38,821 bases of DNA from Treponema sp. (GTDB taxonomy: Bacteria; Spirochaetota; Spirochaetia; Treponematales; Treponemataceae), in NCBI GenBank assembly GCA_017963165.1, contig JAGCTZ010000192.1, positions 1-38,821 on the forward strand, read 5' to 3'. Positions within the stretch are counted from its first letter, which is position 1; each line of letters opens with the position of its first letter. The notes under the pieces are model-generated. The model was not told the origin of the DNA, did no database searches, and was given only the letters and a program-made list of their open reading frames with translations. Positions 1 through 6,106 of this stretch are shown here, piece by piece. The translations under genes and the position numbers were made by a program.

Positions 1-1
1 G

Positions 2-1315
2 GCAGTAAAATTAACTGTAACAATCGGAAAAAAGGATGTAGAAGACGCCTACAAATCAACTTTAGCTAAATATACTAAGAGCGCACAGATTCCTGGTTTT
101 AGAAAGGGTCATGTTCCTGCAAATGTTCTGGAACGCAAATACGGCGAAGCACTTCGCGCAGATACAATGAGCGAGCTTATTGACCAGTCACTTGGTCAGA
201 TTTTTGATGAAGAAACTGAAAATCGCCCTCTTCCTTATGCTCAGCCTGTTATGGATACAGTTCCAGAATTTGATGTTTCTAAGGACCTTGTTTATTCTGT
301 AACTTACGATGTTTTCCCTAAAGTTACTGTAAAGGATTTCAACGGTATTTCTTACAAGGAGCCACAGGTTGCTGTTTCTGATGCAGATATTCAGGATGAA
401 CTTAAGGCTATGCAGGAACGCAACGCACTTGTTGTAGAAACGAAAGACGAAACTGTTGCAAAAGACGATATTGTAACAATTAATTACTGTGAACTTGACG
501 ACAACGGAAATAAAATCGAAGGTTCTGACCGTGAAGACTTTGTTTTCACTGTAGGAAGCGGTGAAAATATCTACAAAATTGATGACGAAATCATCGGTAT
601 GAAAAAAGGTGAAACAAAATCAATCAAAAAATCATACAAGAAAGATGATCCTGATGAAGAACTTGCAGGAAAAACAAAGAATATCAGCGTAACAATTAAG
701 GCTGTAAAAATCCGTGACTTACCTGCTCTTGATGATGATTTTGCACAGGACTGCAACGAAAAGTTTAAAACTCTTGCTGACCTTAAGGCTGATATTAAGC
801 GCAACATGGAAACTGCAAGAGACCGCAGACTTAAGGAACTTAAAAATAACGAAATTCTTAGTCAGCTTGTAGAAAAATATAAGTTTGATATTCCTGCAAG
901 CATGCTTGATGCAGAGCTTAAGGGTCGCTGGAATATGATGGCTCAGCAGTTCCAGACAACTCCAGAGCAGCTTGACAAAATGATTGCTGCAAGTGGTCAG
1001 ACAAAAGAAGCTATGCTCAAGGAATGGACCGGCGACAGCGAAAAGATGCTTAAGTCACGCATTATTGTAGACAGTCTTATCCGCGACCGCAACATCAGCG
1101 TAACTCCAGAAGAAGTTGAAGCTCAGTATGCTGTAATTGCAGAACAGGGCGGAATGACTGTAGAAGAAGTTAAAAAGCATTATGAAGATCCTCGTTCTAA
1201 AGAGTATCTTGTTGATGATACAAAAGAAAACAAGCTTTTTGAACAGATTTACTCTGAAATAAAGATTTCTAAGGGTGATAAGAAGACCTTTAAGGAATTG
1301 TTTGAGAATAGATAA
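2..1315 (+). CDS. tig: Trigger factor (5'-truncated)
   Basis: Trigger factor is the ribosome-bound chaperone and peptidyl-prolyl isomerase that meets nascent chains at the exit tunnel. The gene is cut by the window edge: the frame is already open at base 2 and about 437 residues are visible, so only a short N-terminal piece is missing. The ribosome-docking signature GFRKGHVP is encoded at 95-118. A FKBP-like segment follows, running from about TKDETVAKDD to IRDLPALDDDF, and then a long helical C-terminal chaperone region. The internal ATG at 167 opens a shorter frame but is not the true start, because it would delete the docking motif. clpP and clpX follow on the same strand after a 282-bp gap, a common tig-clpP-clpX order. 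Identification is secure. Confidence 0.96.
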   Translation, partial: AVKLTVTIGKKDVEDAYKSTLAKYTKSAQIPGFRKGHVPANVLERKYGEALRADTMSELIDQSLGQIFDEETENRPLPYAQPVMDTVPEFDVSKDLVYSVTYDVFPKVTVKDFNGISYKEPQVAVSDADIQDELKAMQERNALVVETKDETVAKDDIVTINYCELDDNGNKIEGSDREDFVFTVGSGENIYKIDDEIIGMKKGETKSIKKSYKKDDPDEELAGKTKNISVTIKAVKIRDLPALDDDFAQDCNEKFKTLADLKADIKRNMETARDRRLKELKNNEILSQLVEKYKFDIPASMLDAELKGRWNMMAQQFQTTPEQLDKMIAASGQTKEAMLKEWTGDSEKMLKSRIIVDSLIRDRNISVTPEEVEAQYAVIAEQGGMTVEEVKKHYEDPRSKEYLVDDTKENKLFEQIYSEIKISKGDKKTFKELFENR

Positions 1316-1322
1316 ACAGGTT

Positions 1323-1508
1323 ACAGGTGCTAGGTTCCAGGTTCCAGGGGCGTTGCGGGGATGTGCCCCGCTAGAAGGGGTAGGACGCAACGAAGTGCGG
1401 ACGAGGGATTTATTATCGTACAAATCAGAAAAAATAGTCCACTGGACTGTTTTTTCTGATTTGTACAATCAATAATTTCCCCTCCTAGAACCTAGAACCT
1501 AAAACCTA
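1323..1508. repeat. Palindromic intergenic element with 7-bp tandem repeats at its ends
   Basis: This element fills most of the tig-clpP gap. The left end (1332-1348) reads AGGTTCCAGGTTCCAGG. The right end carries four heptamers of type CCTAGAA/CCTAAAA at 1484-1511 and is the imperfect reverse complement of the left, differing only by C/T changes that would still pair as G-U in RNA. Inside lie a GC-rich hairpin (CGTTGCG at 1350-1356 against CGCAACG further right) and a 24-bp inverted repeat (1418-1441 with 1443-1466, one mismatch). The architecture resembles a non-autonomous mobile repeat or MITE. No transposase is nearby. Confidence 0.7.
1418..1466. repeat. 24-bp near-perfect inverted repeat
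   Basis: The arms 1418-1441 and 1443-1466 are reverse complements except for one T/C position, with a single base at the centre. The arms begin GTACAAATCAG and end CTGATTTGTAC. In RNA this would be a very stable hairpin containing an A-rich and a U-rich strand. It lies within the larger palindromic element after tig and could also act as a processing or termination site, although no U-run follows the outer arm. Confidence 0.85.
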
Positions 1509-1597
1509 AATCCCTCCTTTTTTTAATTAATTTAATAAAATTTTCTATTCTTTTATCGCAAAATTCATTATATTATATATATATAAGGAATTTATAT

Positions 1598-2200
1598 ATG
1601 AACGAACAGATGAATAATAACATCCCGAGTGTTTGGGAGAGAACTGGTAACGGGGAACGCGGGTATGATCTTTTTTCAAGACTTTTGAAAGACCGCATTA
1701 TCTTCCTTGACGGCGAAATTAACGAATACAATGCAGACCTTGTTGTTGCTCAGATTCTTTTTCTGGAGTCGGAAAATCCTGATAAAGATATAAGCATTTA
1801 CATTAACTCTCCTGGTGGAGTTGTTACTGCTGGTCTTGCTATTTATGATACAATGAAATATGTCAAATGCGACATCCAGACTATCTGTATGGGACAGGCT
1901 GCAAGTATGGCTGCAATAATCCTTTCAGGCGGTACAAAGGGTAAGCGTTATGCTCTTCCTTCTAGCCGAGTAATGATTCATCAGCCACGTGGTGGTGTTG
2001 AAGGTCAGGAAAGCGATATTTCTATTCTTGCAAAGGAAATTATCAGACTTAAAAAACTTTCTATTCAGTATCTTGCAGATGACACAGGCAAAACTGTTGA
2101 TCAAATTTCTACAGACATTGAACGCGACTTTTATATGTCTGCACAGGATGCGCTTGAATACGGAATTATTGACCACGTAATGCCTTCAAGAAAGAAATAA
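1598..2200 (+). CDS. clpP: ATP-dependent Clp protease proteolytic subunit
   Basis: ClpP is the serine peptidase that forms the tetradecameric barrel of the cytosolic ClpXP/ClpAP protease. The 200-residue protein has the family length and a full catalytic triad: Ser103 in GQAASMAA, His128 in MIHQP, and Asp177 in ERDF. The Ser-His and His-Asp spacings (25 and 49) match the E. coli enzyme. The start is supported by AAGGAA about 7 nt before the ATG. clpX begins 17 bp downstream on the same strand, so the two are probably co-transcribed. Nothing looks unusual. Confidence 0.98.
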   Translation: MNEQMNNNIPSVWERTGNGERGYDLFSRLLKDRIIFLDGEINEYNADLVVAQILFLESENPDKDISIYINSPGGVVTAGLAIYDTMKYVKCDIQTICMGQAASMAAIILSGGTKGKRYALPSSRVMIHQPRGGVEGQESDISILAKEIIRLKKLSIQYLADDTGKTVDQISTDIERDFYMSAQDALEYGIIDHVMPSRKK

Positions 2201-2217
2201 TTTCATAAGGATTTTAT

Positions 2218-3498
2218 ATGAAACGCTTTAATACACAAAACTGCTACTGTTTCTTTTGCGGAAAGCCGGCAGACAAAGACAGAAGATTAATTGCAAGCCC
2301 TACTGGTGCTTTTATCTGCGACAGATGTGTATCTGCCTGCCAGGATAAGCTTGACCTTCAGGCAGCAGAACTTACTCCTATTGAAATGAATGAAGTTCCT
2401 ACTCCTAAGGAATTCAAGGAATATCTTGATCAGTATGTTGTAGGCCAGGATGAAGCAAAGAAGGTTCTTTCTGTTGCTGTATACAATCATTACAAGAGAA
2501 TGGCTACTAACTACAGCATGGAAAATATAACTAGTGACAATGACAGCGTTCAGATTGAAAAATCTAATGTTCTGCTTATTGGTCCAACTGGAAGCGGTAA
2601 AACTCTTCTTGCAAAAACTCTTGCACAAAAGCTTAAGGTTCCTTTTGCAATTGCAGATGCCACTACCCTTACAGAAGCTGGTTATGTTGGTGAAGATGTA
2701 GAAAACGTTCTGCTTAAGCTTATTAATGCGGCAGATGGAAATATTGAAGCTGCTCAGCGTGGTATTATCTTTATTGATGAAATTGATAAGATTGGCCGCA
2801 AAAGCGAAAATACTTCTATTACTCGTGATGTAAGCGGTGAAGGTGTTCAGCAGGCTCTTCTTAAAATTATTGAAGGAACTCTTGCAAGCGTACCTCCTCA
2901 GGGCGGAAGAAAACATCCTAACCAGGAAATGCTTCAGATAGATACAACTAACATTCTTTTTATTCTTGGTGGTGCTTTTGTTGGTCTTGATAAAATTATT
3001 GAACAAAGAATTGCTGCTCATTCAATGGGCTTTGGTTCTAATATTGGAATGATGAATGAAGAAGAAAAAATGAATCTTCTGAATCAGTGTACTCCTGATG
3101 ACCTTGTAAAGTTTGGTCTTATTCCGGAATTGATTGGTCGTATGCCTATTACTGTTGCTCTTAAAGAGCTTACAAAGGATGATCTGGTTTCTATTCTTAC
3201 AGAACCAAAGAATGCAATTACAAAACAATTCCAGGCATCTTTTGCAATTGACAATGCAGATCTTCAGTTTGATAAAGAAGCAATCGAAGAAATTGCAAAC
3301 GAAGCAATCAGACAGAAAACTGGTGCGCGCGGCCTTAGAACAATTGTTGAAAAAATGCTTACAGATATTATGTTTGAAATTCCTGATATCGAAGGCAAAA
3401 AGCAGCTTGTTGTTACAAAAGAAGTTGTTACTCGCGACAAAAAGCTTGATGTTAAACAATTGATAAAAGCGTTGCCGGAAAAAACGGAAACGGCATGA
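2218..3498 (+). CDS. clpX: ATP-dependent Clp protease ATP-binding subunit ClpX
   Basis: ClpX is the AAA+ unfoldase that recognises substrates and feeds them to ClpP. The 426-residue protein starts with the C4 zinc-binding domain (Cys11, Cys14, Cys34, Cys37). Walker A GPTGSGKT is at 122-129, the GYVG pore loop at 155-158, Walker B with Asp187-Glu188, and the sensor-2 GARGLR motif lies near residue 365. The start is fixed by AAGGA 7 nt upstream. It forms a two-gene unit with clpP, and a Rho-independent terminator follows 33 bp after the stop. Identification is secure. Confidence 0.98.
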   Translation: MKRFNTQNCYCFFCGKPADKDRRLIASPTGAFICDRCVSACQDKLDLQAAELTPIEMNEVPTPKEFKEYLDQYVVGQDEAKKVLSVAVYNHYKRMATNYSMENITSDNDSVQIEKSNVLLIGPTGSGKTLLAKTLAQKLKVPFAIADATTLTEAGYVGEDVENVLLKLINAADGNIEAAQRGIIFIDEIDKIGRKSENTSITRDVSGEGVQQALLKIIEGTLASVPPQGGRKHPNQEMLQIDTTNILFILGGAFVGLDKIIEQRIAAHSMGFGSNIGMMNEEEKMNLLNQCTPDDLVKFGLIPELIGRMPITVALKELTKDDLVSILTEPKNAITKQFQASFAIDNADLQFDKEAIEEIANEAIRQKTGARGLRTIVEKMLTDIMFEIPDIEGKKQLVVTKEVVTRDKKLDVKQLIKALPEKTETA

Positions 3499-3537
3499 CA
3501 CTTCGACAGGCTCAGTGACCGCGGGGACAGGCTCAGC
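3499..3537 (+). repeat. Dispersed repeat, one full and one partial copy
   Basis: Immediately after the clpX stop the sequence reads CACTTCGACAGGCTCAGTGA, then GACAGGCTCAGCAC at 3525-3538. Both match the CCTTCGACAGGCTCAGGGACC motif found at three other places in this window (13001, 22243 reverse strand, 25216). The second copy supplies the left arm of the clpX terminator. Confidence 0.8.
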
Positions 3538-3560
3538 ACATAGTTGCTGGGCTTTTTTTT
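3531..3560 (+). terminator. Rho-independent terminator of clpP-clpX
   Basis: GCTCAGCA (3531-3538) pairs with TGCTGGGC (3545-3552), with one G-U pair, around the six-base loop CATAGT. Eight T follow at 3553-3560. The T-run overlaps the stop codon of the converging glycosyltransferase gene. Confidence 0.9.
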
Positions 3561-4656
3561 ATATTTTTTCTACTGCGGCGAGAGTTTCTTTTACTGTATT
3601 AACCCAATTAATCCGGTGAGAAACTTCGTAGCCCTTTTGAATCATTAAATCGGCAAGTTCTTTTTCTTCTACAATTTTCTGCATGTCTACGGCAATTTCT
3701 TCAATATCATCAGAATCAAAATACAACGGAGCCATTCCTGCCATTTCTACAAGTGCACCCTGATTTGAACATAAAACCGGAACACCACAAGCCATAGCTT
3801 CTACAACAGGCAACCCTGCCCCTTCATTTACAGCAGGAAAAATACAAGCCTGTGAACCGCAATATAACTGTTTAAGACTTTCCTGTGGAAAATGCCCTGT
3901 AATAAGAATTTCCGAAGCATATTCTGAATCATACGCCGCCTGATGTATTTTTTCTGAATAGGCCCCATCGCTGCCCGTTAAGACAAGTCTGTGCGGATAA
4001 TTTGTACGTTTTTTAAAAAGCTCAAATGCTTTTATAAGTTCGATATGTTTTTTATTACTTCCCGAAAGTCTTGAACTGTAAATAAAATATGGTCGTTTTA
4101 TTGCAAAAGGTTTTATATCAACAAAATCAGAATCTATATCTGTTATCGGAAAGAAAATCTTGTGATCAATTCCGTTATGAATTACTTTTATTTTTTGAGG
4201 GTCAAAAGCCTTTTCTACAAGTTCATCTTTAATAAATTGCGATGCTACAATTATAAGACTTGAATGAATCAGTGATTTACGGAAACGCTTTCTTTCCTTT
4301 TTGATTTCTATTGAAGAATAAGTTCCGTTCATTATGATTACAGATTTTGTTTTAATTTTTCCGGGAAGCACAACCGAAGCAGCAGGAAAAAGCACTGCAT
4401 CATATTTATTTTTTTTGCAGAATTTTTTTACCCTGCGCTTGTGCCATCTTCTAATTGCTTTGAGGTTGTCATCAATATTTACGGAAACAAAAGGAATTTC
4501 TATATCGGCAGTATATGTATAACGGTCTATTTCAAGACCAAAAAGTTCAAAATCACTTTGAGCAGCTTTGGGAATATTTTTTATAAAATTGAGTAGATAC
4601 GCACCGCAGCCACCCTGCCCGTGGTCACACCCAAATGCATCTATTCCTATTTTCAT
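3559..4656 (-). CDS. Glycosyltransferase family 4 protein
   Basis: This is a 365-residue GT-B fold glycosyltransferase that probably transfers a sugar from a nucleotide donor onto an envelope or capsule glycan; donor and acceptor cannot be read from sequence. The C-terminal half has the GT4 hallmarks: SSRLSGSNKK near 194-203 for donor phosphate binding, and the EX7E motif Glu278-Glu286 within NEGAGLPVVEAMACG. The N-terminus begins MKIGIDAFG and carries a glycine-rich acceptor-domain loop. It stands alone, converging on clpX and diverging from the helicase gene. There is no Shine-Dalgarno; an extended -10 box lies 9 nt before the ATG, suggesting a nearly leaderless mRNA. Confidence 0.86.
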   Translation of the reverse strand: MKIGIDAFGCDHGQGGCGAYLLNFIKNIPKAAQSDFELFGLEIDRYTYTADIEIPFVSVNIDDNLKAIRRWHKRRVKKFCKKNKYDAVLFPAASVVLPGKIKTKSVIIMNGTYSSIEIKKERKRFRKSLIHSSLIIVASQFIKDELVEKAFDPQKIKVIHNGIDHKIFFPITDIDSDFVDIKPFAIKRPYFIYSSRLSGSNKKHIELIKAFELFKKRTNYPHRLVLTGSDGAYSEKIHQAAYDSEYASEILITGHFPQESLKQLYCGSQACIFPAVNEGAGLPVVEAMACGVPVLCSNQGALVEMAGMAPLYFDSDDIEEIAVDMQKIVEEKELADLMIQKGYEVSHRINWVNTVKETLAAVEKI

Positions 4657-4665
4657 AATATGTAT

Positions 4666-4674
4666 ATTATAGCA
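4666..4674 (-). promoter_or_regulatory. Extended -10 promoter of the glycosyltransferase gene
   Basis: Read on the minus strand the sequence is TGCTATAAT, a perfect -10 hexamer with the upstream TGn extension. No good -35 box is visible. The expected start site is 2-3 nt before the ATG at 4656. Confidence 0.65.
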
Positions 4675-4689
4675 GATTTTCCGCTAGTA

Positions 4690-4698
4690 TGCTATATT
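4690..4698 (+). promoter_or_regulatory. Extended -10 promoter of the DEAD-box helicase gene
   Basis: TGCTATATT is an extended -10 element that ends six bases before the ATG at 4705. Transcription would therefore start at or next to the A of the start codon. It mirrors the opposite-strand element at 4666-4674, giving a TATAGCA/TGCTATA inverted repeat. Confidence 0.62.
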
Positions 4699-4704
4699 AT
4701 AAGA

Positions 4705-5838
4705 ATGAGCGGCAAAAATAATACAAACGGCTTTTCTAATTTATCTGAAACAATAAAAGAAAAACTTTCTACACTTAATATAACAGAACCTACAAAGGTA
4801 CAGGACAAAATCATTCCTCTTATTACAGAAGGAAAAAGTGTTCTTTTTCAATCTGAAACAGGAACAGGTAAAACGTATGCATACCTTTTACCGCTTGTAA
4901 ACAAACTTGAACAGGATCAGGACAAAATTAATTTGAAGATTCTTGTTTGTGCGCCTACTTTTGAACTTGCAAGCCAGATAAATGCCGCAGCAAAAAAAAT
5001 TACAGACAGAAAAACTGCACTTATAATTGGTGGGGCTCCTGTAAAACGACAGATTGAAACCTTAAAGGAAAAGCCGCAGATTATTATTGGAACAGCGGCT
5101 CGCTTAGTAGAACTTATCCGTCTTAAGAAAATAAAAACACAATCCCTTTACGCTCTTGTTTTCGATGAATGTGACAGATTGCTTAAAAAAGAAAGCTTTG
5201 AAGATACAGATAATTTGCGCAACTGTGTTTCAAAAGACTGCCAGATTATCGGTTGTTCTGCTACGATTAACAAAAGTGCCCGCATTTTCTTTGCCGATTC
5301 CGAAAGTGTTATAATGCCGCAGGAATTTATTCTTTCTAACAATATTGAACACTGGGCAATTTACGCAGAGCTCCGGGAAAAAATTGAATTCCTAAGAAAA
5401 TTTCTTGCAGCCGAAAAACCTGGTAAAGCACTTATTTTTTCTTCGCGTGCAGATCAGGTTGAAAATATTTATAACAAGCTCACTTATAAACATGTAGAAT
5501 GTATGGCTTTACATGCAAAAGCAGATAAACAGCTTCGTAAAGCAGCCATAGATAAATTCCGAAGCGGAAAATGTAAGGTTTTAATTACAAGCGATCTTGG
5601 AGCAAGAGGCCTTGATATTCCCGAAATAACTCACATAATTCAGATGGATCTTCCCGAAGATGATGACTTTTTTATTCACCGCGCCGGTCGTACAGCAAGA
5701 GCAGGTAAACACGGCATAAATGTAGTTATAGGCGATGAATTTGAAATGCGTCGTTATGCCGCACTTGAAAAAAAATTCGGGCTCAAAGTTTATCCTAAGC
5801 AAATCAGAAATGGAAAAATATGCGCACCAGAGTTTTAA
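4705..5838 (+). CDS. DEAD-box RNA helicase (DECD variant)
   Basis: This is a compact ATP-dependent RNA helicase of 377 residues with little beyond the two RecA-like domains. It probably acts in ribosome assembly or RNA turnover. Motifs run in order: an upstream Q-like region ending TKVQ, Walker A SETGTGKT (50-57), Ia APTFELAS, Ib GTAARL, motif II DECD (154-157) instead of DEAD, SAT (185-187), motif IV LIFSSR, motif V TSDLGARGLD, and motif VI HRAGRTAR (325-332). There is no long basic tail, so RhlE/CsdA-type assignment is not safe. The ATG at 4705 is preferred over an upstream GTG at 4621 because the latter lies inside the divergent glycosyltransferase gene. No Shine-Dalgarno is visible. Confidence 0.9.
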   Translation: MSGKNNTNGFSNLSETIKEKLSTLNITEPTKVQDKIIPLITEGKSVLFQSETGTGKTYAYLLPLVNKLEQDQDKINLKILVCAPTFELASQINAAAKKITDRKTALIIGGAPVKRQIETLKEKPQIIIGTAARLVELIRLKKIKTQSLYALVFDECDRLLKKESFEDTDNLRNCVSKDCQIIGCSATINKSARIFFADSESVIMPQEFILSNNIEHWAIYAELREKIEFLRKFLAAEKPGKALIFSSRADQVENIYNKLTYKHVECMALHAKADKQLRKAAIDKFRSGKCKVLITSDLGARGLDIPEITHIIQMDLPEDDDFFIHRAGRTARAGKHGINVVIGDEFEMRRYAALEKKFGLKVYPKQIRNGKICAPEF

Positions 5839-5880
5839 TGTTTTTTATTTGTTATTCCTTCAAAATTTAATCATGAAAAA

Positions 5881-6016
5881 CTGCGGAGTGGGGGTTCTGA
5901 TTTTGTGGAGCGTTGAACGCGGGAAGTGCAAGGCTGCCGCAGGCAGGTTTGCACTTCGGAATAATTTCCTATCCGCGTTCTCGGCGGAACAAAATCAGGT
6001 TCGCCGCGGGAGCAGT
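5881..6016. repeat. Large nested hairpin between helicase and smc genes
   Basis: This stretch folds into concentric stems: CTGATTTTGT (5897-5906) with ACAAAATCAG (5989-5998), GAACGCGG (5915-5922) with CCGCGTTC (5973-5980), GAAGTGCAA (5923-5931) with TTGCACTTC (5949-5957), and CTGCC (5934-5938) with GGCAG (5942-5946). A T5 run follows at 6016-6020. It is far more GC-rich than its surroundings. It may be a mobile palindromic repeat doubling as the helicase terminator, or a structured RNA. I recognise no family. Confidence 0.7.
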
Positions 6017-6036
6017 TTTTCATCATTAAGATTACA

Positions 6037-6065
6037 TTGAATTAAACGTAAAAAATCACTATAAT
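6037..6065 (+). promoter_or_regulatory. Sigma70-type promoter of the smc operon
   Basis: TTGAAT (6037-6042), a 17-bp spacer and TATAAT (6060-6065). The predicted start near 6072 leaves a leader of about 35 nt before the GTG start of smc, enough for the GGAG ribosome-binding site at about 6097. Confidence 0.72.
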
Positions 6066-6106
6066 AGTAAAGATAAGGTAATATTTTCACATTCACGGAG
6101 AAACAA

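Noticed and set aside
2287..3501. Long open frames antisense to clpX and similar ones opposite smc, infB and secA
   Set aside because: They are low-complexity, Cys/Phe/Lys/Asn-rich mirror translations of strongly biased genes, without ribosome-binding sites or recognisable domains.
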